The notes: a model not told the origin generated them from the sequence alone. 23,617 nt of DNA from Avichristensenella sp031550095 (GCA_031550095.1 JAVBOX010000035.1:1-23617), one strand, 5' to 3'; counted from the first letter of the stretch, positions 15,165 through 23,185 are shown. A program made the numbers and translations.

Positions 15165-15197
15165 TAGCGCGACAATCCCAGAGGTGCTGGGAGGGGG

Positions 15198-16265
15198 CTA
15201 AATCGTCTCCAGATAATCCTTATCGGGCAGCTTCGGGAACGCCTTCCCCGGCAGCTTCTGATACCAGTAGGCCACGGACGCGAGATCATCCTGGAGGGGC
15301 AAATACCGCTGGCCTGAACGCCAGCCGAGGGCCTGAATGGTCACGCGCAGCTTTTTGGTAAAGCGAATGGGATCCGGCAAGTGCCAACGGTACAGACCAA
15401 AGCGGAACTGGCTGCAGTACAGGGCGTCGGGGGTTATGACCTGGTGAAGCCCCGCGTAAGGGGTGGTAAAAGGCAGATATCTGTTGTGGGTATGGGGATC
15501 CTCAAAGTTATAGGAACCGCAGAAATAGTCCTCGGTTCCGGTGCCGCAGATGGTGGGGTATTCCTGATCGTCATCCATGAAAAACTTGATTTCACCCTCG
15601 CCCCACCAGCCGTTGTTATTCACGCCCCAAGCCATATAGGTTCCCACATACTGGCCCTCGCCCTCGATGCCGTCCACGATGGTATAGACCTCCTTGTACG
15701 GCAGCGGGTTTACCCTGCGGTACTGGGCATGGAAATAAGCCGCGTCCGCGCCTACAGGCTCCAGGCTGTAGCTGATCTGGTAGTAATAGACCAGGGGTTC
15801 GGTGTGGCGGTTCTCCAGCGTGACGCGGCAATGCTTCCTGAAAGGCATGGGCCAGTAGCAGTTAAAGGCAGAGCCGGGATTCACGCATACGGCCAGAGAG
15901 CTGATTTGGGCGTATTCGTTCCAGCCCATGCAGAAAAAATCTCCCACAGGGCATTCAACGGAGGGCTGTTCCTGGTGATCCCAGTAAAAGCGGACGATCA
16001 CGTCGCGCCAACGGCCGGTGGGCGTCAGCCAAATGTGCTGGATGATGCCAGGGCCGTCGATGCCCGCGATTTCCACCGTTTCTCCCGCGGGAATGCGGAT
16101 GTAGGGGTTCACTTTCCAGCCCGTTCCCAAATCCTGAGCGGCCACATTGGCGGTGCCTTCCCCCACGGGACACATGCCGCCTTCGCCGGGGGCGCCGGTG
16201 TAGTTTTCCGGGCTGATGGAGCGGGTTTTCGCGCCTTTGACGCGATAGATGTCATCCAGGAACAT
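15198..16265 (-). CDS. GH172 (DUF2961) glycoside hydrolase
   Basis: The 355-residue protein has the jelly-roll pattern of DUF2961, now glycoside hydrolase family 172: an N-terminal SPENYTGAPGEGG segment, DGPGIIQHIWLT near residue 70, YWPMPFRK, and the signature pair WWGEGEIKFF (Glu223/Glu225) and CGTGTEDYFCGSYNF (Glu245). The two carboxylates in those motifs are the likely catalytic pair. Characterised members act on alpha-D-fructofuranosides (difructose dianhydride) or alpha-D-arabinofuranosides. There is no signal peptide, so it should act on imported oligosaccharides; family members form multimers. The start has AAAGGA nine bases upstream and follows the permease gene by about 50 bases. 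Family is near certain; substrate is unknown. Confidence 0.92.
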   Translation of the reverse strand: MFLDDIYRVKGAKTRSISPENYTGAPGEGGMCPVGEGTANVAAQDLGTGWKVNPYIRIPAGETVEIAGIDGPGIIQHIWLTPTGRWRDVIVRFYWDHQEQPSVECPVGDFFCMGWNEYAQISSLAVCVNPGSAFNCYWPMPFRKHCRVTLENRHTEPLVYYYQISYSLEPVGADAAYFHAQYRRVNPLPYKEVYTIVDGIEGEGQYVGTYMAWGVNNNGWWGEGEIKFFMDDDQEYPTICGTGTEDYFCGSYNFEDPHTHNRYLPFTTPYAGLHQVITPDALYCSQFRFGLYRWHLPDPIRFTKKLRVTIQALGWRSGQRYLPLQDDLASVAYWYQKLPGKAFPKLPDKDYLETI

Positions 16266-16317
16266 GTTTCGTCATCCTTTCAAAATCATCATAGGGAAAC
16301 CTTGCGCTTGGACCGGA

Positions 16318-17178
16318 TCAACTCTTCATGCCGCTCAGGGCGATGCCCTCGATAAAGTACCTTTGGGCGCACAGGAACGCCACGAGCACCGGCAGAATGG
16401 ATAGCACGGCGCCGGCCATGAGCAGGTTAAATTTGGCGCCATAAAGGCCCTGGAAGGAGGCCAGCCCCACAGTGAGGGTTTTCAGCTTGGAGGACTGAAT
16501 GACAATCAGCGGCCAGAGGAAGTCATTCCAGGCGCCCATGAAACTGAAGATGCCAAGGGTAGCCAAAATGGGCGTAATGAGAGGCAAGTACACCCTGAGG
16601 AACACGCGGCCATAGCCGGCCCCGTCGATAACGGCCGCCTCCCCCAGCTGGTTGGGCAGCGTCATGAAGAACTGCCGCGTGAGAAACACGCCGAACGCGC
16701 CACCAAAGAATCCCGGTAAAATCAGCCCGGCAAAGCTGTTTACCAGGCCCAGCCGGACAAAGATGACGTACATGGGAATCAGGGTGACCGTTCCGGGCAC
16801 CATCATGGTGGCCAGGTAGAGCTTAAAGAGCTTATCCCGCCCAGGAAACCGCAGCTTTGCGAAGGAGTACCCGGCCAATGAGCAAAAGATAAGCTGACCC
16901 GCCGTGACGGACAGGGAGACGATCAGGGAGTTGACAAACATCTGCCCGATCTTGATCTCCTTGAACACCGTCTGATAGTTGCTCCAGCGCAGTGTGGCGG
17001 GGAAAAGCTTCGGAGGATATACGATCAGCTCCGACGGCGCCTTCAGAGAGGACAGCACGATCCATATGAACGGAAAGATGTAGGTGATGGCAAGCGCGAT
17101 GAGGAAGACATACAGCAACGCTCGCGGCATGCGCAGGGTTGGCCGATGGGCGGTTGGTGTTACGGTGTTTTCTTTCAT
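16318..17178 (-). CDS. CUT1 sugar ABC transporter permease (MalG/AraQ type)
   Basis: This permease of about 286 residues has six predicted helices and the EAA loop QLGEAAVIDGAGYGRVFLRVYLPLI around residues 185-208. The opening LYVFLIALAITYIFPFIWIVLSSLK is typical of AraQ/MalG-like subunits. An open frame begins with GTG at 17187, but I chose the ATG at 17178, which has GAGGTG six bases upstream. The same site arrangement precedes the gene at 21822. It almost abuts the stop of the partner permease (17189) and should form a heterodimer with it. Confidence 0.92.
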   Translation of the reverse strand: MKENTVTPTAHRPTLRMPRALLYVFLIALAITYIFPFIWIVLSSLKAPSELIVYPPKLFPATLRWSNYQTVFKEIKIGQMFVNSLIVSLSVTAGQLIFCSLAGYSFAKLRFPGRDKLFKLYLATMMVPGTVTLIPMYVIFVRLGLVNSFAGLILPGFFGGAFGVFLTRQFFMTLPNQLGEAAVIDGAGYGRVFLRVYLPLITPILATLGIFSFMGAWNDFLWPLIVIQSSKLKTLTVGLASFQGLYGAKFNLLMAGAVLSILPVLVAFLCAQRYFIEGIALSGMKS

Positions 17179-17188
17179 TGCTGTCACC

Positions 17189-18118
17189 TCAATCGATATC
17201 GTATGTCACACGGCGGCTGCCGTAGCGCATATTGAGCATCGTCAACAGGAAGATGATGATGAACAGCACCCAGGACATGGCGGAGGCGTAGCCCATATCA
17301 AAGAACTTAAACGCGTTCTGATAAATCCAGTAATACAGAACCCGCGTCGCGTTGCCCGGCCCGCCGAGGGTGGTCATATAGACCACGTCGAACACCTGGA
17401 AGGAGTTGATCACGGACATGATGGACACAAAAAAGATGGATGGCGAGATCAGGGGAAGGGACACATGGTAAAACTTTCGCCATTCGTTGGCGCCATCCAG
17501 CACAGCGGCTTCATACAGCGACGTGGGAACCGCCTTGAAGGCCGCCACCAAGATGACCGTGTTGAACCCCAGGTTCTTCCAAATGGAAATGATCACCACG
17601 GAAAACATGGCATAGGATTCGCTTGTGAGCCATGGAATCCCTTTGCCGCCAAGCAGCGCTAAAACGTAGTTGACTACGCCGAATTCCGTATTGAGAAGCC
17701 ACCGCCATACCATCGAGACCGAGACCATGGACAGCGTTACGGGCACAAAGATGACGGTGCGAAAGACGTTCACGCCCCGTATGTTTTTGGAGAGCAGATA
17801 CGCGACGAAAATGGCCAGCAAGATCGCCATCGGGATATACATCAGCGAGTACTCCACCGTATGGCGCAGGGAGAGGATAAACTGCTGATCCCGCCACATG
17901 TCCACGGTAAAGTTTTGCAGCCCCACAAAGATGGGGGGCGTGACGATGTTCCATTTTGTGAATGAAATCCACAGGGAATAAACGATGGGAATGAGTAAAA
18001 AAGCGACCATCGCGAGAAAATTCGGCAGGATGAAAAGATAGCCGTAAAGGCTCTCCTTGGATCGCATGCCAAGCACCGGGCGGGGGCTGACAGGGGATGC
18101 TTTGGGCTGTTTCATCAT
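17189..18118 (-). CDS. CUT1 sugar ABC transporter permease (MalF/UgpA type)
   Basis: This permease of about 309 residues begins with a soluble N-terminal tail and then YLFILPNFLAMVAFLLIPIVYS as the first helix. The EAA loop LYEAAVLDGANEWRKFYHVSLPLI comes about 90 residues before the end. The open frame extends to 18163, but there is no ribosome site there and the extension lies next to a stem-loop. The ATG at 18118 has AAAGGG ten bases before it. It pairs with the next gene to form the pore; the ATPase is not encoded in the window. Confidence 0.92.
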   Translation of the reverse strand: MMKQPKASPVSPRPVLGMRSKESLYGYLFILPNFLAMVAFLLIPIVYSLWISFTKWNIVTPPIFVGLQNFTVDMWRDQQFILSLRHTVEYSLMYIPMAILLAIFVAYLLSKNIRGVNVFRTVIFVPVTLSMVSVSMVWRWLLNTEFGVVNYVLALLGGKGIPWLTSESYAMFSVVIISIWKNLGFNTVILVAAFKAVPTSLYEAAVLDGANEWRKFYHVSLPLISPSIFFVSIMSVINSFQVFDVVYMTTLGGPGNATRVLYYWIYQNAFKFFDMGYASAMSWVLFIIIFLLTMLNMRYGSRRVTYDID

Positions 18119-18165
18119 GCGCAGCACACCCTTTCCTAAATCTAGTGGTTGGAACCATACCAATT

Positions 18166-18199
18166 GGGTTTGGAGGGGACTTGCGCCGCCTCCAAACCC
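18166..18199 (-). other. Intercistronic stem-loop after the second binding-protein gene
   Basis: A perfect 11-bp stem (GGGTTTGGAGG on one strand pairing with CCTCCAAACCC) encloses a 12-base loop. It lies about 30 bases after the binding-protein stop and before the permease start. No T-run follows, so it is more likely an mRNA 3'-end stabiliser or processing element than a full terminator. Confidence 0.65.
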
Positions 18200-18230
18200 T
18201 TCGTATCCGTTGATGGTGTGTCCTACGGCA

Positions 18231-19523
18231 TTACTTCTTCGCTTCCGCCTCTTTTTGATCCAAATAGGCGTTGGCTTCCTCGGCGCTGACCTTTAGAGCT
18301 TCCGCAACCGTGGTGACCCCCCGGGCCGCCTCGGTCATATGGCGGTTGAAAATTTCGTCGATGATCATGCTCCATTCGGCATGGAAGGGGAGGGGTTTCG
18401 TGTTGCGAAGCTCCGTCATCCACATGTCCTTCTGGGCTTCGGTCTCGCCTTCCAGCATCCAAACGCCTTGCTCCGCCAGCTCTTCCGTTACCGGCATACC
18501 CAGGCCCAGGTTCGTGTTCAGCGTGGTGCCCAGTTCGCCGCAGTAGAACTCCAGGAACTCCCAGACTTCCTTGGGATGCTGCGTGGTTACGGGAGCGGCC
18601 AGCGTCACATACAGCATGCCCGTGCCGTTTCCGTTGTCGGTGTTGGGGAAGTTGATATACCCGTATTCTCCCTCAAACTCCTTGAAGAAGAAGGTCTGCC
18701 AGCGGCCGGCGATCATGGTGGCAGCCATGTTGGACATGAATAGATCCTGGGGGGTGCTGTTGCCAAGGGAGGCGAGCTGATCCGGGCTGGGCATGGCGCC
18801 GTCCACAAGGCCTAGATCCATGTAGCGCTGAATCGCCTCGATGGTCTTGGGGTCGTCCGGGATCAAGCGGCCGGTTTCCGGGTCGATGAGCTGGCCGCCG
18901 TTCTTATACGCGAAGCCAAGCCAGGTGGGCCATCCGGAATCGCCCGCGCTGCCGTACTGGGTCACGCGGCCGGTTTCATCCTTGATGGTCAGCTTGTTGA
19001 CCATTTCGGCATAATCGTCCCAAGTCCAATCGGGCGTCGGGTAAGGAATTCCCGCCGCGTCCAGCATCGCCTTGTTGTAGTAGATCATCATGGCCGTGCA
19101 ATCCTTGGGAATGGCGTACAGGTGTCCCTCGTCATACCCCATCGGCGGGAGCAGGGAAGGCCAGAACTTGTCCAGGTCAAAGCCGGACTCCTTGGCGTAG
19201 GGCAGAAGGTCCAGCAGGGTGCCCATTTGAATATGGCTTTCCACAATGACCTCGCCGATGTAGAAGATATCCGGCGCATTGCCCGCGGCGATGCGGGTCA
19301 TAATGGCCGCGTTGAATTCAGGGGTGGAGGATACATGCTCAGACTCAATGCGAATGTGATCGTTTTGCGCGTGGAACGCCTCAATGATCGCTTCCTGGGC
19401 GGCGATTTCGCTTGGCTGTCCCCAGTACGCGTAGGTTAGGGTTACCGGCTTGTCCGCCGCGAGGCCGGTGAACGGCACCAACAGCATGGAAGCCATTAGG
19501 AGCAAGGTCAGCAGTTTCTTCAT
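18231..19523 (-). CDS. Extracellular solute-binding protein, family 1 (CUT1 transporter)
   Basis: The 430-residue protein begins MKKLLTLLLMASMLLVPFTG with likely signal cleavage after GLA-A at about residue 22. Family-1 features follow: LTYAYWGQ, IEAFHAQNDHIRIE, RIAAGNAPDIFYIGE, YNKAMLDAAGIPYPTPDWTWDDY and PVTTQHPKEVWEFLEFY. The open frame reaches 19556, but the ATG at 19523 has AAGGAGGG six bases upstream and starts a proper signal peptide. There is no lipobox cysteine. The gene lies 58 bases after the DUF6259-like gene with no promoter between, so it is part of that operon. The ligand is probably the oligosaccharide cut by the three hydrolases encoded around it. Confidence 0.93.
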   Translation of the reverse strand: MKKLLTLLLMASMLLVPFTGLAADKPVTLTYAYWGQPSEIAAQEAIIEAFHAQNDHIRIESEHVSSTPEFNAAIMTRIAAGNAPDIFYIGEVIVESHIQMGTLLDLLPYAKESGFDLDKFWPSLLPPMGYDEGHLYAIPKDCTAMMIYYNKAMLDAAGIPYPTPDWTWDDYAEMVNKLTIKDETGRVTQYGSAGDSGWPTWLGFAYKNGGQLIDPETGRLIPDDPKTIEAIQRYMDLGLVDGAMPSPDQLASLGNSTPQDLFMSNMAATMIAGRWQTFFFKEFEGEYGYINFPNTDNGNGTGMLYVTLAAPVTTQHPKEVWEFLEFYCGELGTTLNTNLGLGMPVTEELAEQGVWMLEGETEAQKDMWMTELRNTKPLPFHAEWSMIIDEIFNRHMTEAARGVTTVAEALKVSAEEANAYLDQKEAEAKK

Positions 19524-19581
19524 GGGATTCCCTCCTTGAAAATTTGTGTACCCCATCCCTCCTGTGGGAATTGGAACGAAG

Positions 19582-21822
19582 TTAATCTGCCGGCTCTAAA
19601 ACCAACATCACCGGCGAGAGGGCGGAAAGCTCCAGCTGAAGCGTTTCTTCGGCACGAATCACCCCAAGGGAACGAACGGTGGGGGGGGAATCGGGATCAA
19701 ATCCGGTCCATAGGGAAGCGTTCCATTGGCCTTTCAGGCCGGTTTGTCCCCCCAGGTGAAGCGTTGCTTTGGTCTGCTGATCGGTATTGGCCAGGAACAC
19801 CGCCACGCGTCCGTCCTCCATGCTTTCATAGGCGCTGGCAAGAACGGGGTTGACCGTGACCGTTCCGGACTCTTGATAGGAAGCGTCCCCCTGGCCGTGG
19901 TTGTAATGATAGTAGTCCAAACGCGCTTCCTTCGCCTCTACAGCCGGCGGCGGCAACATGCGGCCATAGGCGAGAAAGGGATTGCCCGCCCCCACCCGCA
20001 GCGCGGCAAACTGGCGCAAGTACTTGGCCCGCTTATCGCTGTAGGCGTATTCCACCGGGTCAAAGCGGAAATAATGCTCTTTTGAGTCGTTGGTCTGCCC
20101 GTCAATGGACTCCATGGAGCTGTACTCATGGTTGATCTCATAGAGACCGCCCCAGAGGTATACCCGGGCGACCACCATGTGGAAGAACGCGCCGGTTTCC
20201 TCAACCAGCTTTCCCCAGCCGTCCATGCGCACGGGGTTATAGCCGCTGTAGGTGTAGGAAAACAGCGGAATGGGTTCCGCCGCACCTTCGACGATCAACC
20301 CCCGGATGGGCCAGAACTCAAGGCTCGATGAAGGCTGTCCCCAGGAGCGAGCCTGGTAATAGTCCAGGGAGGAAAGGAATATTTCGTTCATGAGCTCTGT
20401 GCCAATCGGCACATAGCTGCCTTTCTCTTTGGCCAGCGCGGCTTTTGTATCCAAATACACATCCATAAATCCTTTGTTCACCTCAACGGTGCCGCCCACG
20501 GGATGGCCGTGGCTATCATCCAGGCAGGACATGATCAGGTTGTTGGCGGAGATATCATAATACATGGAATCCACACCCGATTCCCGCAGCACCTTGAGGT
20601 CCCGCTCCCGGTGGAACTCCTTTGTAAAGGGAGAGGCTGGACAGAGGATGCGGAAATGATAATCATCAAAGCTCATGGTTTCCTTTGGAAAATGCATCAG
20701 GTTTTTCTTGAGCCGTTCACTGTCGTCTTTGTTCAAATCCACGAGGAAATCAAACTCAAACGGCGCCACATAGTCGCCCTGGGCCTTGATGGTTTCCAGG
20801 TTTTCCTTTGAAAAACGGGTAGGCACCCAGTCGTTCATGCCGCCGGGAACGCCATAGCCAAACGTTTGGGGTTCGTTGGTCCAATCGGGGCCCAGCACAT
20901 GAAAAATGGGGGTTCCCAAATCCTGATGGTAGCGCTTGAGCCAAAGCGAACGGTCGTACATGCCGTTGACGCCGAATGTACACAGGCCCGCCTTTTCCAG
21001 CAGCCATGTGGACTTTTGATCCTCCGGAAGCTTGTATAGTGGCCCCCGGGCGCACCAGGGCTGTGAAAGGGCCCAGGCACGGTATAGGTCAGCCGCCTCA
21101 TACCACCCTTTTCCGCCCGTAAAGCGTACGACAAACGGATAGGCCTGCTTGATTCCCTTGCCGGGGCGAATGTCCTCGCTGCCGCAGATGTGGCTGGCCT
21201 CAAGAGCCATGCGCATGTTATAGAAGTTCAGCCACTTCAGGTGATAGCCGCTGTCATACGCGGCAAAATACAGGCCGCCCTTGTCCTGGCCGTAATAGGT
21301 GAAGAACTGGGCCGCGCACCCGGAAAAGCTCTCGGGATACGGCATATAGCGCAGGCCGATTCCGTTGAAGTTGAAATGGGTATACGGATCACGGATCAGA
21401 ATGCCGGTGCCATAGCTGTGGGCGAGAAAATCCTTCCCATGGCCGGCAACGCGCCGTATCCCTGGGAAAATGGGATACTCAATGGCGCGAACGGTTTGTT
21501 CCGAGCCATTGGTCAGCTCACACGTAAACCGAATCTCCTCCTCAAGCAGCTTGACGCTGCCCTGAACGGTCATTCCGTCGGGGGTTTTCCAGGTGCAAAC
21601 AACGCCTGAACCGCCTGGCGAAGCCTTGCACTCGGTCATCACCGCATCCACATTCACCATGCCATGGCCGTAATCCAGCCGAAAGGGAGGAATGATGGAC
21701 GTGTGAAACGCGTCTTCCCCAACCTGCACATAGGGGATGCCCCGCCGCAAGTCCTCAAGACCACAGATGGAGCCATTGGCGTCCGATAGCGCGATAGAGA
21801 TGGCCTTGTTTTGAAATTTCAT
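19582..21822 (-). CDS. Predicted cytoplasmic glycoside hydrolase (DUF6259-like)
   Basis: The protein of about 746 residues has an N-terminal beta-rich region (about 1-230), then WYEAADLYRAWALSQPWC, a likely TIM barrel with GVDSMYYDISANNL (Asp423 is a candidate catalytic acid) and HEYSSMESIDGQ, and a C-terminal beta domain ending LSALSPVMLVLEPAD. The overall plan, with segments such as YYGQDKGGLYFAAYDSGYH, is that of DUF6259 proteins, which are predicted glycosidases of unknown specificity; I am moderately sure of this name. The frame extends to 21918, but the ATG at 21822 follows GAGGTG by six bases and lies downstream of a clear promoter (21909-21937), so the longer form would include the transcription start. 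It is the first gene of the operon and has no signal peptide. Confidence 0.75.
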   Translation of the reverse strand: MKFQNKAISIALSDANGSICGLEDLRRGIPYVQVGEDAFHTSIIPPFRLDYGHGMVNVDAVMTECKASPGGSGVVCTWKTPDGMTVQGSVKLLEEEIRFTCELTNGSEQTVRAIEYPIFPGIRRVAGHGKDFLAHSYGTGILIRDPYTHFNFNGIGLRYMPYPESFSGCAAQFFTYYGQDKGGLYFAAYDSGYHLKWLNFYNMRMALEASHICGSEDIRPGKGIKQAYPFVVRFTGGKGWYEAADLYRAWALSQPWCARGPLYKLPEDQKSTWLLEKAGLCTFGVNGMYDRSLWLKRYHQDLGTPIFHVLGPDWTNEPQTFGYGVPGGMNDWVPTRFSKENLETIKAQGDYVAPFEFDFLVDLNKDDSERLKKNLMHFPKETMSFDDYHFRILCPASPFTKEFHRERDLKVLRESGVDSMYYDISANNLIMSCLDDSHGHPVGGTVEVNKGFMDVYLDTKAALAKEKGSYVPIGTELMNEIFLSSLDYYQARSWGQPSSSLEFWPIRGLIVEGAAEPIPLFSYTYSGYNPVRMDGWGKLVEETGAFFHMVVARVYLWGGLYEINHEYSSMESIDGQTNDSKEHYFRFDPVEYAYSDKRAKYLRQFAALRVGAGNPFLAYGRMLPPPAVEAKEARLDYYHYNHGQGDASYQESGTVTVNPVLASAYESMEDGRVAVFLANTDQQTKATLHLGGQTGLKGQWNASLWTGFDPDSPPTVRSLGVIRAEETLQLELSALSPVMLVLEPAD

Positions 21823-21881
21823 AGCTGTCACCTCATAAAGTTGAAGGGCAATAGGGGAATAGGCGGGACGTTTGTCCAAAT

Positions 21882-21895
21882 TGGCATCGATGTCA
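21882..21895. promoter_or_regulatory. LacI-type operator candidate (operon side)
   Basis: TGGCATCGATGTCA is an imperfect palindrome centred on CG, as LacI-family operators are. It lies just downstream of the operon promoter (about +7 to +20), where a bound repressor would block transcription. Read on the minus strand, ATGACATCGATGCCA matches the site at 22050-22064 at 13 of 15 bases. Confidence 0.6.
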
Positions 21896-21908
21896 TTAAA
21901 CTGAATAA

Positions 21909-21937
21909 AGTATAGCAACTGCCACTGCCTTTGTCAA
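21909..21937 (-). promoter_or_regulatory. Sigma-A-type promoter of the carbohydrate operon
   Basis: On the minus strand a perfect TTGACA -35 (21932-21937) and TATACT -10 (21909-21914) are separated by exactly 17 bases. The expected transcription start is near 21902, about 80 bases before the first gene. It should drive the whole hydrolase/transporter operon and is probably repressed at the adjoining operator. Confidence 0.85.
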
Positions 21938-21988
21938 TGGCTGTACCCATATATTTTATTTGAATATTCCAAAGAAATCATGTTGCGC

Positions 21989-22017
21989 TTGTGGATGACG
22001 CCTCTTTGTGATAAAAT
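21989..22017 (+). promoter_or_regulatory. Promoter of the lacI-type regulator gene
   Basis: TTGTGG (21989-21994) and TAAAAT (22012-22017) are spaced by 17 bases on the plus strand, with a start expected near 22024. It is weaker at -35 than the divergent operon promoter and has its own operator-like site downstream, which suggests autoregulation. Confidence 0.7.
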
Positions 22018-22050
22018 AAACATGAACAGCGCGTACATGCGAAATGTTTA

Positions 22051-22064
22051 TGATATCGATACCA
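22051..22064. promoter_or_regulatory. LacI-type operator candidate (regulator side)
   Basis: TGATATCGATACCA is the second ATCGAT-centred imperfect palindrome of the divergent region. It lies between the regulator's promoter and its start codon. With the preceding A it shares 13 of 15 bases with the inverted operon-side site, which supports both as binding sites of the same protein. Confidence 0.55.
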
Positions 22065-22082
22065 CAGGACGGGGTGATTGTT

Positions 22083-23090
22083 ATGAGCACCATCTATAAA
22101 ATCGCGAAGCGCACCGGTTTCTCCTCCTCCACCGTCGCCAGGGCTTTGCGGGAAGATGGCGTTTGCAGCCCGGAGACCCGGGAAGCCATCCAAAAAGTCG
22201 CCAACGAAATTGGCTACGTGCCCAACCGGGCGGCGCGGACGCTTCGCAATCAGCGCACGGAAAAAATCATGTTCTGTATTCCTGATATTTACAATTCCTT
22301 TTACTTTGGAATGATTCGCGGCGCCAGCGAGGTATTTGAGCGTCATGGCTTTTTCGCGTTGCTCTGCCACACCGGCGGGGACCCGAAAAATGAACTGCGG
22401 ATGCTGGACAACCTTAAATCCCGCCTGGGCGACGGAATGATCTTCGTCTCCTTTGACTTCAGCAAAAAGCTCATCGAGACCATCAACGAAACCCACATGC
22501 CGGTTGTTCTGACCAACAGCACCGACGCCGGTGATTTTCCACAGGCCTATGATACCGTTTGCGTCAACACGACGGAAGGCACCCGCATGGCGACGAACCA
22601 CCTTATCAGCCAAGGGCATAGGCATATCGGCTATATTGGCGGGGATGTTCTTACCAAAGTGGGCCGTGAGCGGCTCGCCGGATATCTTTCCGCCATGGAG
22701 GCCGCGGGGCTTACGCCAAGCCCCGGCTACCGGAGCAACGGGGCCTTTACCATCGAAGGCGGCACGGTGTGCGGCATGCAGCTTTTGTGCAACAACCCCA
22801 TGCCCACGGCAGTGGTGGCGGCAAACGACTTGATGGCCATCGGCATGATGCGGGCTTGTGAAATGCGCGGAATTCAAATTCCATCGGACATGGCGCTGAT
22901 CGGCATGGACAACTCGGAGCTCTCCCAGTTCATCAGGCCGAGCCTTTCCTCCATTATCATGAAGGAGGATGACATTGGCCGCCTCTCCGCAACGCTGCTG
23001 ATGGATCGGATCTTAAACGGCAGAACGGAGCCGAAGAACATTCTGTTAAAGCCGGACATCATCATCCGGGAATCGTCCATGTCACGCTGA
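22083..23090 (+). CDS. LacI-family transcriptional regulator
   Basis: The 335-residue protein starts MSTIYKIAKRTGFSSSTVARALR, the LacI helix-turn-helix, followed by the hinge region YVPNRAARTLRNQRT near residues 46-60. The effector-binding core of a periplasmic-binding-protein fold follows: MIRGASEVFERHGF, NHLISQGHRHIGYIGG, GRERLAGYLSAMEAAG, VAANDLMAIGMMRA and ALIGMDNSELSQFIRPSL. The frame opens at 22044, but I chose 22083, which has GGGGTGA five bases before the ATG and begins exactly at the conserved DNA-binding domain. It is divergent from the hydrolase/transporter operon and most likely represses it until a sugar inducer binds. Confidence 0.93.
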   Translation: MSTIYKIAKRTGFSSSTVARALREDGVCSPETREAIQKVANEIGYVPNRAARTLRNQRTEKIMFCIPDIYNSFYFGMIRGASEVFERHGFFALLCHTGGDPKNELRMLDNLKSRLGDGMIFVSFDFSKKLIETINETHMPVVLTNSTDAGDFPQAYDTVCVNTTEGTRMATNHLISQGHRHIGYIGGDVLTKVGRERLAGYLSAMEAAGLTPSPGYRSNGAFTIEGGTVCGMQLLCNNPMPTAVVAANDLMAIGMMRACEMRGIQIPSDMALIGMDNSELSQFIRPSLSSIIMKEDDIGRLSATLLMDRILNGRTEPKNILLKPDIIIRESSMSR

Positions 23091-23152
23091 GATATCACCC
23101 CACAATCAACCCATACCTCCATTCCCAGCCCGGATAATTTGTCTATTCAGGC

Positions 23153-23172
23153 AAATGTGTGCGCACACATTT
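23153..23172. promoter_or_regulatory. Perfect 20-bp palindrome upstream of the chvE-like promoter
   Basis: AAATGTGTGCGCACACATTT is exactly self-complementary, with a central CG. It ends 13 bases before the -35 of the next promoter. The position suits an activator, or a repressor acting by occlusion. The sequence differs from the ATCGAT sites controlled by the neighbouring lacI-type gene, so another regulator is likely. Confidence 0.65.
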
Positions 23173-23185
23173 TTACAGAAAGTCA

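Noticed and set aside
17189..17205. ATCGATATCG near the permease junction as a third lacI operator
   Set aside because: It is the coding end of the MalF-type gene (VTYDID) and matches only the central bases of the operator candidates.
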